Below, in pieces: positions 57,127-64,000 of a DNA stretch of 64,000 bases; position 1 is the first letter of the stretch, and each line of letters opens with the position of its first letter. The DNA comes from SZUA-36 sp963753105 (GTDB lineage: Bacteria; Pseudomonadota; Gammaproteobacteria; Xanthomonadales; SZUA-36): NCBI GenBank assembly GCA_963753105.1, contig CAVWBD010000001.1, positions 806,001-870,000 on the forward strand. The letters run 5' to 3'. The translations under genes and the position numbers were made by a program. The notes under the pieces were generated by a model. That model did not search any database. It was not told the origin of the DNA and worked only from the letters and a program-made list of their open reading frames with translations.

Positions 57127-57662
57127 AATGTCTTGGCAAACAGGTGAAACTCGTTGCTGGCACGGTGTTGGTAGCTGTAATGTTATCGGCGTGCAGCGAG
57201 GATATCGGTGATCTGGAGAAGTATATCGCTTCGGTCAAGGAAAGACCGGCCCAGCCGATTCCTCCCATTCCACCGGTAAAGACGTACACACCCTATGAGT
57301 ATGAAGGTTTGACGGGGCGTGACCCGTTCCGGCAATCGATCTCCGAGGGCAGTGATGACGTACGCTCGACCTCGGGTTCGGGTCCGCAGCCGGATTTCGA
57401 ACGTCCCAAGCAATACCTGGAGCGTTACGAACTTGATACGCTCTCCATGGTGGGCACCTTCGGTAAGGAAGAGTCCTTCTGGGCCCTGGTGCGCGACCCC
57501 GAGGGGGTCATTCACCGTGTGCCAGTCGGGGACTACATGGGCAAGAATCATGGACAGGTAGTCAGCATAAGGGATACGGAAGTGAATTTGAGTGAATTGA
57601 TTTCGGATGGCGCAGGTGGCTGGTTAGTCAGGGAAGCCTCTATCGCCTTGGGTGAAGGATAA
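57123..57662 (+). CDS. pilP: Type IV pilus lipoprotein PilP
   Basis: This 179-aa protein has a lipoprotein signal (VMLSAC, lipobox cysteine near residue 24), a proline-rich linker (QPIPPIPPV) and the beta-domain YEYEGLTGRDPFRQS and VRDPEGVIHRVPVGDYMGKN. PilP links the PilNO dimer to the secretin PilQ across the periplasm. Confidence 0.93.
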   Translation: MKCLGKQVKLVAGTVLVAVMLSACSEDIGDLEKYIASVKERPAQPIPPIPPVKTYTPYEYEGLTGRDPFRQSISEGSDDVRSTSGSGPQPDFERPKQYLERYELDTLSMVGTFGKEESFWALVRDPEGVIHRVPVGDYMGKNHGQVVSIRDTEVNLSELISDGAGGWLVREASIALGEG

Positions 57663-57704
57663 TCCGGTTAGCGCACGGAGAAGCGCGATTTTGAGGGTAC
57701 AGCC

Positions 57705-59882
57705 ATGTACAGCACACATGAATTTAACTTGAAACGGATACTGACCGGCAGGTGGGAACAGTTTATGGATAGCAGAAAGACGGGAATTCGTTTGGGTCTT
57801 GGAATGGCGTTGCTGGTATTACCGGCATTATCTGCCTGGGCGTCCAGTGACGTGACCGCGGTAGATTTTCGCGATAACGCGGCTGGTGACGTGGTAATCA
57901 GCATGTCCACCACCGGTGATGATCCTACGGTGAGTGTTTTTGCAACTGAAAGCCCGGCGCGGATCATCCTGGATCTGGCAGACACCAGCAGCCAGGTCAA
58001 TGCGGATCCGGTTTCCGTGGGCATCGGTCCGGTTCAGAAATTTACCACCCTTGCTGCAGGCGGCAGGACACGGTTGATGGTGGATCTTTCCAGGCTCGTG
58101 GCCTATGACTACCAGTCCGGCAACGGCCAGGTAGTGTTATCGATCACCGGAGACGGTGAGCCTTCAACTGCCCCGATGAGCAACGGCGCTGCAAAATTCA
58201 CGCTTGATAATGTTGACTTCAGACGTGGTGATGATGGCCAGAGCAAGGTCATCCTCAGTCTTGACAGGGATGACGCGAACATCTCCGTCAACTCCCGCGA
58301 AGGCGGTCTGTCCGTCGATGTATTCGATACCAATCTGCCAGAGGCCCTGAACCAGCGGCTTGACGTGATGGATTTTGCCACCCCCGTACAGATTATCGAT
58401 ACGGGCAAAATGGGCAGTGCCGTGAGGATGGAACTGGAAATCTCCGGTCTGTACGAGCACATGGCATATCAATCGGGTAATGACTGGGTGATCGAGGTTG
58501 CGGAATTAACCGCAACAGCCATCGGTGCGTCCGAGGAAGTCGTCGAGTTTTACGAGGACAAACAGTATGACGGCGCCCGGGTGACCTTTAATTTCCAGGA
58601 CATTCCGGTGCGTTCCGTGTTGCAGTTGATTGCCGATGTGTCCGACTTGAATATCGTTGTTGCGGATAATGTCGGTGGCAACCTGACACTGCGCTTGACC
58701 AATGTCCCCTGGGACCAGGCATTGGATATCGTGCTGGATGCCCGCAACCTGGACATGCGCGAGAACGGTAACGTGATCTGGATTGCGCCCACCGCTGATA
58801 TCGCAGCCCGTGAACAACAGTTGTTGCAGGCCATGCAGGACCGCAAGGAACTGGAACCACTGGCGACTGCCCTGATCAGCGTCAGTTACGCAACCGCGGC
58901 AGACTTGCAAGCATTGATTGATTCCGCACGTTCAAACTCCACAGGCGGAGACGATAGCGGATTATTGTCTGACCGGGGCTCAATAGCTATCGACACACGG
59001 ACCAATACCCTGATGGTCACCGACACGCCGGACAGGATCGAGGCGATTCAAAAGCTGGTACGGGATCTTGATCATCCGGTGCGCCAGGTACAGATCGAAT
59101 CGCGTATCGTAGTGGCCAGCAGCGATTTCAGCCACGAACTGGGTGTGCGTTTTGGTGTCACGGCCTGGCATGACAAGAGAAACTTCCTGGGCGTAGCGGG
59201 TGATGGCGCCGGTGCGGACCTTTTGAACCCGTACACCGATCCGAGAGACGATGGTGGCTATGATATACCGGGTATCCCTGCCCGTTACAATGTCAATCTG
59301 CCTGCTGCGAGTCAAAACGCCGGTACTTTGGGTATATCCTTCCTGGCCGGTAACGTGTTGCTTGACCTGGAACTGTCAGCCCTGGAGGCTGAGGGTGAAG
59401 GCGAGGTGATCTCGACCCCCCGGGTCATAACAGCCAACCAATCCGAAGCATTTATCCAGCAGGGTGTGGAAATCCCCTATGAGCAGGCCGCGTCTTCGGG
59501 CGCCACGGCGGTTCAGTTCAAGGAAGCGGTGCTGGAGTTACGCGCCACACCGTTGATTACACCGGACAATCGCATCCAGCTTGAACTTCAAATCAAGCAG
59601 GACACGGTCGGTGAGATCTTCCAGACCGGTCGCGGCGGATCGGTACCATCCATCGATACGCGTGAGCTGGCGACCTCGGTGCTGGTGAATAACGGTGAAA
59701 CGGTCGTGCTGGGTGGAATCTTCCAGGATGAGCGTGCAAAGAGCGAGGATAGAGTGCCTTACCTGAGCAGCATTCCGGGTATTGGCAGCCTGTTCAAACG
59801 CCGTCACAATGAGACCAAGAAACGCGAGCTGTTGATCTTCGTTACCCCGACGATCGTGGAAGAACGCCCGGTCGTCAATTGA
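57705..59882 (+). CDS. pilQ: Type IV pilus secretin PilQ
   Basis: This 725-aa protein has a signal peptide (a second start at ATG 57765, MDSRKTGIRLGLGMALLVLP, is as plausible), two AMIN-type peptidoglycan-binding regions, an N1 secretin repeat (VPWDQALDIVLDARNLDMRE) and the C-terminal secretin domain (VISTPRVITANQSEAFIQQG, LGGIFQDERAKSEDRVPYLS). It forms the outer-membrane channel for the pilus. In many relatives aroK and aroB follow; here sixA lies downstream on the other strand. Confidence 0.94.
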   Translation: MYSTHEFNLKRILTGRWEQFMDSRKTGIRLGLGMALLVLPALSAWASSDVTAVDFRDNAAGDVVISMSTTGDDPTVSVFATESPARIILDLADTSSQVNADPVSVGIGPVQKFTTLAAGGRTRLMVDLSRLVAYDYQSGNGQVVLSITGDGEPSTAPMSNGAAKFTLDNVDFRRGDDGQSKVILSLDRDDANISVNSREGGLSVDVFDTNLPEALNQRLDVMDFATPVQIIDTGKMGSAVRMELEISGLYEHMAYQSGNDWVIEVAELTATAIGASEEVVEFYEDKQYDGARVTFNFQDIPVRSVLQLIADVSDLNIVVADNVGGNLTLRLTNVPWDQALDIVLDARNLDMRENGNVIWIAPTADIAAREQQLLQAMQDRKELEPLATALISVSYATAADLQALIDSARSNSTGGDDSGLLSDRGSIAIDTRTNTLMVTDTPDRIEAIQKLVRDLDHPVRQVQIESRIVVASSDFSHELGVRFGVTAWHDKRNFLGVAGDGAGADLLNPYTDPRDDGGYDIPGIPARYNVNLPAASQNAGTLGISFLAGNVLLDLELSALEAEGEGEVISTPRVITANQSEAFIQQGVEIPYEQAASSGATAVQFKEAVLELRATPLITPDNRIQLELQIKQDTVGEIFQTGRGGSVPSIDTRELATSVLVNNGETVVLGGIFQDERAKSEDRVPYLSSIPGIGSLFKRRHNETKKRELLIFVTPTIVEERPVVN

Positions 59883-59901
59883 TTTGACACCGCAATAAGA
59901 C

Positions 59902-59932
59902 AAAAAGCCCGGGGCGTACCCGGGCTTTTTTT
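59902..59932 (+). terminator. Intrinsic terminator after pilQ
   Basis: AAAAAGCCCGGG (59902-59913) pairs with CCCGGGCTTTTT (59919-59930) around GCGTA and ends in T residues. It closes the pilMNOPQ operon and may also serve minus-strand transcription from sixA. Confidence 0.9.
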
Positions 59933-59994
59933 ATCTAGACAGACAGGTCCTTGCGTGTTGTCACATGTTGCAGCTTGCCATTGGCTGACACGTT

Positions 59995-60438
59995 TTAAAT
60001 TCCCTTTGGAAACTCGATAACCGCGAGTGTGCCGGTGGCCATTTTCTGGGTACGGGCCGGGTCATCGGCCTGCAACAGCTTGATCAACAGGTCTTCAAAG
60101 CCCGGGTTGTGACCCACCATGAGTAATCGCTGGCTGTAGCTGAAAGCGTCCCCGGCCAATGTCAGTAACATGTCCAGTGATGCACCATACATTGAGTTGA
60201 CGTAATCGGTGGTGCCCAGTGTGTTTGGCCATTTTGCCAATAAAGGTGCGAGTGTTTCACGCGTGCGTTTCGCAGGTGAGCACAACACCGTGTCGGGTGG
60301 GAGCAGCGTATCCACGGCCCACGATGAAAGGGCTTGTGCGTGGCGTTTACCGCTGGTGCTTAACGGCCTGGAAAAATCATTGCCCAACGGGCTCCATGGC
60401 TCGGCCTCGGCGTGACGCAATAAATACAGTTGTTGCAT
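59995..60438 (-). CDS. sixA: Phosphohistidine phosphatase SixA
   Basis: This 147-aa protein has the RHG motif as LYLLRHAEAEPWS, CSPAKRTRETLAPLL and MVGHNPGFEDLLIKLLQADD, the second catalytic histidine region. SixA-type phosphatases remove phosphate from histidine-phosphorylated proteins such as the nitrogen-PTS protein. It has no partner gene nearby. Confidence 0.92.
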   Translation of the reverse strand: MQQLYLLRHAEAEPWSPLGNDFSRPLSTSGKRHAQALSSWAVDTLLPPDTVLCSPAKRTRETLAPLLAKWPNTLGTTDYVNSMYGASLDMLLTLAGDAFSYSQRLLMVGHNPGFEDLLIKLLQADDPARTQKMATGTLAVIEFPKGI

Positions 60439-60463
60439 GGTGTTTGCTTGCTCCGCCCGGCAA

Positions 60464-60753
60464 TCAGAAAGAATTGATGAAACCTGAATCTGCCGGCATC
60501 GCTATCGCTGCCGGGCAGGCAATGGCCATGGCGTCGACGATCGCCGCCTCACTAACCGTCAACACCTGGTCAACCCTGTCCTGGATAATATTGAAATTGA
60601 GTACACCGACAATGGCCCGCAACCCAGTAATTCGTTGGCTAGCGGCTCCGAAAGCACAGGTGTTGAACGGATGGAGTCTTCGATACGCGCTTTTGCAGCA
60701 AGGATATCGGCGATGGTGGGTAAGGGGTCTGCAGTGATGTGATCCATCGGCAT
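60464..60753 (-). pseudogene. Remnant of a PLP-dependent threonine/serine dehydratase gene
   Basis: On the minus strand, MPMDHITADPLPTIADILAA and RIEDSIRSTPVLSEPLANEL resemble the start of biosynthetic/catabolic threonine dehydratases. Another frame immediately after gives QDRVDQVLTVSEAAIVDAMA, which matches a region normally more than 200 residues further in. The lysine-containing PLP site and most of the fold are missing, so about 0.7 kb has been deleted and the rest is frame-broken. It cannot encode a working enzyme. Confidence 0.65.
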
Positions 60754-60902
60754 ATAATACCCGCGTGGTATGGGGCATTAAAGCTACGTTTCTGATCCTA
60801 TGTGACTCCGGACAAAACGCAGTTCGCAGGTATGCTGCAGGGATGGTCACGCCCAACCACTCGATTACAACACCGGCAAACATTTAACAGAGGAACGGAT
60901 TT

Positions 60903-63542
60903 ATGAAAGAAGGCACGGCCAGTAGCGCGATACACCGCAAGGATTACACGACTTACCCCTGGGATATCAGCCAACTGGAGATGCATTTTGATATCGGTGT
61001 TGCGACCACCCTCGTGCGTGCGGAAATGGAATTCCTGTTAAAGGATACAGGGTTACCATCCGCCGACCTGGTGTTAAATGGCAGTGACCTGCATCTGCTG
61101 GCAATCGAACTCAATGGCCTGGCACTTACCACCGACGATTATGTCATCGAGGGTGAAACCCTGACCATTCCAGATTCGCCCCGGCACAGTGTGCTCAAGA
61201 CAGAAGTGGAGATCCACCCCGGGGACAACTCGGCGCTGGAGGGTTTGTATGTGTCCGGAGATTTCCTGTTAACCCAGTGTGAAGCACAGGGCTTCAGAAA
61301 AATCACCTGGTTCCCGGACCGTCCCGACGTCATGACACGCTACCGCGTGACCATGGAGGCGGACAAGACCGCCTTTCCGGTGTTGTTATCCAATGGCAAC
61401 CAGGTGGGTAGTCGTGACTTGCCGGGCGGGCGGCACTGGGTGTGCTGGCAGGATCCTTTCCCCAAGCCTTCTTACTTGTTTGCCCTGGTGGCAGGTGACC
61501 TGGCCCTGGTCGAAGACCATTTCAAAACCCGCAGCGGACGGGATGTCAGTCTCAGGATTTACGTGGAGAAGGACAACCTCGACCGTTGCGATCACGCCAT
61601 GCAATCGCTGATCAATGCAATGCGCTGGGATGAAAACAGGTTTGGTCTCGAATATGACCTCGATATCTACCACATTGTTGCGACCAATGATTTCAACATG
61701 GGAGCGATGGAAAACAAGTCGCTGAATATATTCAATTCCAAGTACGTGCTGGCACGCCCGGATACCGCCACCGATTCCGATTACCAGGGCATTGAAGGTG
61801 TTATCGGGCACGAATATTTCCACAATTGGACCGGCAACCGGGTGACCTGCCGGGACTGGTTCCAGCTAACCCTGAAAGAAGGCCTGACGGTGTTCCGGGA
61901 TGAGGAGTTTTCGGCTGACATGCAATCCCGCGCGGTCAAGCGCATCAAGGATATCCGTGACCTGCGCAGCCGCCAGTTCCCCGAAGACGATGGTCCGATG
62001 GCGCATCCGATTCGTCCTGACAAGTATGTTGAGATCAATAACTTTTATACCGCTACGGTCTACCAGAAAGGGGCAACGATTATCCGGATGTATCACACGC
62101 TTTTGGGCGAGGCAGGTTTCCAGAAAGGTATGCAGCTGTATTTTGAACGGCATGACGGCGAGGCCGTGACCTGTGATGATTTCCTCGCCGCGATGGCGGA
62201 TGCCAACGAGGTTGACCTGGAGCGCTTTGGGCGATGGTACAGCCAGTCCGGGACGCCGCAGGTGCATGTCAGTGATCACTATGACGCGCAAGAACACACG
62301 TACACCCTGGTCCTGGAACAACACACGTCTGCTACGCACGACCAAAAGGACAAAAAACCCCTGGTATTGCCGTTTGCACTGGGTTTGCTGGACAGAAACG
62401 GCCAGGAATTACCCGTGTGCCTGGCCGGGGAGACGGAGGTTGAAGCCGGTACCCGTTTGCTGGTGATTGACAGGGAACGCCAGGAACTTACCTTCACGGG
62501 TCTTGCAGAGAAACCGGTGCCGTCGTTGTTCAGGGATTTTTCAGCACCGGTCAAAATCCTGTTTGATTACACACCGGAACAACTGGCCATCCTGATCGCG
62601 CATGACAATGATCCGTTTACCCGTTGGGATGCGGCGCAACGCATGGCTGAGAATGCCGTCCTGGAACAGTGCCGCAGGGTTGCCAATGATCTGGATATGA
62701 CCCTGGATGCATCTCTGATCAAGGCGTTTGGTGGTGTATTGTCAGATTTGGATGCCGACCCGGCTTTGTTGGCAGAAACCCTGAAGCTGCCTGACGAAGA
62801 ATATCTCGCTGACCAGATGGACGTGGCTGACGTCGATGGAATCCACCGCGCACGGAATTTCATCAAGCAGGGCCTGGCGCGTGAACTGACACCCCTGTTC
62901 ACCCAGCGCTACGCAGAACTGAACAACGGCCAGCCATACCAGAAGTCGGCATCGGCCATGGCCCGGCGCAGCCTGAAAAACACCTGCCTGGCGTATTTGC
63001 TGGAAACAGCGGAAGGTGAATCTCTGGCAAGTTCCCAGCTGGAGGCCAGTGACAACATGACAGATACGCTGGCCGCCATCCAGGGCCTGGTGCTCAAAGG
63101 GTCACCCGCAGCCTCCGCGGCTTTGTCCGCGTTCGAATCCGAGTGGGGGAACGATGCCCTGGTGATGGACAAGTGGTTCATGATCCAAGCCATTAAACCG
63201 GGACGCGAAACGCTGGATACTGTACGAAAGTTGATGGACCACCCGGCATTCAGTATCAGGAATCCGAACAAGATCAGGGCGTTGATCGGGGTGTTCTCGA
63301 TGTTGAACCCGACCGGCTTTCACGCGGCCGATGGTTCGGGTTACACATTTCTGGCCGATTGCGTGATTGAACTGGATGGCTTGAACCCACAGGTGGCCGC
63401 CAGGATGGCCACAGCATTCAACCGTTGGAAACGTTATGATGAAGGCCGCAAAACGTTGATGCAGTCACAGTTGCAGCGTATTGCAGGCAAGCATGGCTTG
63501 TCAGGGGACGTTGCCGAGATTGTCAAACATGCGTTAGCTTGA
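60903..63542 (+). CDS. pepN: Aminopeptidase N, M1 family
   Basis: This 879-aa protein has the substrate motif GAMENKS near residue 266, the zinc site HEYFHNWTGNR near 302 with the downstream glutamate, and a long C-terminal helical domain (DNMTDTLAAIQGLVLKGSPA, DPFTRWDAAQRMAEN). PepN releases N-terminal amino acids from peptides in the cytoplasm and is the main aminopeptidase of many gammaproteobacteria. A GAGGAACGG ribosome-binding site precedes the ATG. The frame is intact and the length typical. Confidence 0.95.
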   Translation: MKEGTASSAIHRKDYTTYPWDISQLEMHFDIGVATTLVRAEMEFLLKDTGLPSADLVLNGSDLHLLAIELNGLALTTDDYVIEGETLTIPDSPRHSVLKTEVEIHPGDNSALEGLYVSGDFLLTQCEAQGFRKITWFPDRPDVMTRYRVTMEADKTAFPVLLSNGNQVGSRDLPGGRHWVCWQDPFPKPSYLFALVAGDLALVEDHFKTRSGRDVSLRIYVEKDNLDRCDHAMQSLINAMRWDENRFGLEYDLDIYHIVATNDFNMGAMENKSLNIFNSKYVLARPDTATDSDYQGIEGVIGHEYFHNWTGNRVTCRDWFQLTLKEGLTVFRDEEFSADMQSRAVKRIKDIRDLRSRQFPEDDGPMAHPIRPDKYVEINNFYTATVYQKGATIIRMYHTLLGEAGFQKGMQLYFERHDGEAVTCDDFLAAMADANEVDLERFGRWYSQSGTPQVHVSDHYDAQEHTYTLVLEQHTSATHDQKDKKPLVLPFALGLLDRNGQELPVCLAGETEVEAGTRLLVIDRERQELTFTGLAEKPVPSLFRDFSAPVKILFDYTPEQLAILIAHDNDPFTRWDAAQRMAENAVLEQCRRVANDLDMTLDASLIKAFGGVLSDLDADPALLAETLKLPDEEYLADQMDVADVDGIHRARNFIKQGLARELTPLFTQRYAELNNGQPYQKSASAMARRSLKNTCLAYLLETAEGESLASSQLEASDNMTDTLAAIQGLVLKGSPAASAALSAFESEWGNDALVMDKWFMIQAIKPGRETLDTVRKLMDHPAFSIRNPNKIRALIGVFSMLNPTGFHAADGSGYTFLADCVIELDGLNPQVAARMATAFNRWKRYDEGRKTLMQSQLQRIAGKHGLSGDVAEIVKHALA

Positions 63543-63595
63543 GACCGGTTTTTTTAAGCCGGAATTTCCAGGAATACTGCTACAGGAAAGGATAG

Positions 63596-64000
63596 ATGCT
63601 GGTTGCACATTTTTTTGACCTGGTGCCCATTTGGGTGCTGTTTACCGGGACCATCCTGGTCATGGTTCTTTTTATCGAGTATGGCTTCAGGCTGGGGAAA
63701 AGGGGCCAGGTTACTGCCAAGAAAGCACAGACTTCGCAGGTCAGGGCCATCATGGGTGCAGGCCTGGGTCTGTTGGCGTTCATGCTGGCGTTTACCTTCA
63801 GCACTGCCCAGCAACACTTCGAAATGCGCGTACAAAGCCTCGCCGAGGAAGCCCGGATAGCCAGGAATGCTTTCATGCAGGCAGACCTGTTGGCGGAGCC
63901 CGGCAGGACGCAGGCTAAACGGCTATTGAAGGATTACATCGAAATTCGCAGTAGTCTGCACAAGCTCTCCGGCGTGAATATCCCGGAAAAGCTGGCCGAG
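63596..64000 (+). CDS. DUF4239-like (bestrophin-type) membrane protein, N-terminal part
   Basis: The frame from ATG 63596 stays open for 135 codons to the window edge. It starts MLVAHFFDLVPIWVLFTGTI with a first membrane segment, then EYGFRLGKRG, a second segment LGLLAFMLAFTFSTAQQHFE, and a soluble stretch AEEARIARNAFMQADLL. This two-helix start followed by the FTFS-x-A pattern fits DUF4239 proteins, related to bestrophin channels; function is not established. It follows pepN by 53 bases. The remainder lies outside the window. Confidence 0.7.
   Translation, partial: MLVAHFFDLVPIWVLFTGTILVMVLFIEYGFRLGKRGQVTAKKAQTSQVRAIMGAGLGLLAFMLAFTFSTAQQHFEMRVQSLAEEARIARNAFMQADLLAEPGRTQAKRLLKDYIEIRSSLHKLSGVNIPEKLAE

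Noticed and set aside
1..64000. CRISPR array, tRNA, rRNA or prophage genes
   Set aside because: No regularly spaced repeats, tRNA cloverleaf or phage structural genes were seen, although tRNA detection by eye is imperfect.

Overview
This window looks like a chromosomal segment of a gammaproteobacterium with fairly high G+C. The evidence is gene content and order: a fused chorismate mutase-prephenate dehydrogenase, pilMNOPQ divergent from penicillin-binding protein 1A, a Pil-Chp chemotaxis cluster, gshB-tonB-yqgE-ruvX, gmk-rpoZ-spoT-recG, and rph-rdgB-hemW. No rRNA or tRNA gene was seen. A finer taxonomic call would be a guess.

Layout. 1-8 kb: anmK (cut by the window edge), an M23 murein peptidase, then the tightly overlapping run tyrS-tyrA-nudix-M19 dipeptidase-TauE permease, and an acyl-CoA dehydrogenase. 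8-8.7 kb: a non-coding stretch with two long inverted repeats and many smaller helices, read here as a structured RNA, possibly an orphan HEARO/omega-RNA-like element. 8.7-17.8 kb: TspO, then a minus-strand operon (DUF6776-erpA-nudC-ampE-btuF-DUF819), a phosphatase/Nudix operon (hisN-like, nudE, cysQ) closed by a terminator, and rsmE. 17.9-26.6 kb: the twitching-motility chemotaxis operon (pilG, pilI, pilJ, chpA, and a CheW-like chpC). 26.9-31 kb: gshB-tonB-yqgE-ruvX, a REP-like palindrome, and a LytTR response regulator.

31.1-36.6 kb: a small, visibly AT-richer island. It carries an XRE regulator, a secreted metzincin with an FN3-like tail, and a secreted protein of unknown function. It is bracketed by a 401-bp direct repeat of the comM 3' region; one copy is a stranded fragment and the other belongs to the full-length comM. 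36.9-42.5 kb: glnK, a beta-hydroxyacid dehydrogenase, a TolB-like/TPR membrane protein and recG. 42.5-51.4 kb: ridA, spoT, rpoZ, gmk, yicC, rph, rdgB, hemW, rpmE2 and gltA. 51.4-60 kb: an uncharacterised gene, ponA, and pilMNOPQ with a terminator. 60-64 kb: sixA, a dehydratase remnant, pepN, and the start of a DUF4239-like protein.

Pil machinery appears in two blocks, pilMNOPQ (assembly and secretin) and the Chp signalling block, which together imply type IV pili and surface-regulated twitching. An important caveat is that about 17 conserved genes, including the essential tyrS and recG and glnK, are broken by single-base indels. These lie mostly at 10.4-17.8, 26.4-27.2 and 35.9-42.1 kb, while long genes elsewhere (chpA, spoT, ponA, pepN, pilQ) are intact. 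The best explanation is base-level error in a draft assembly, so these genes are annotated as whole genes with the break noted.
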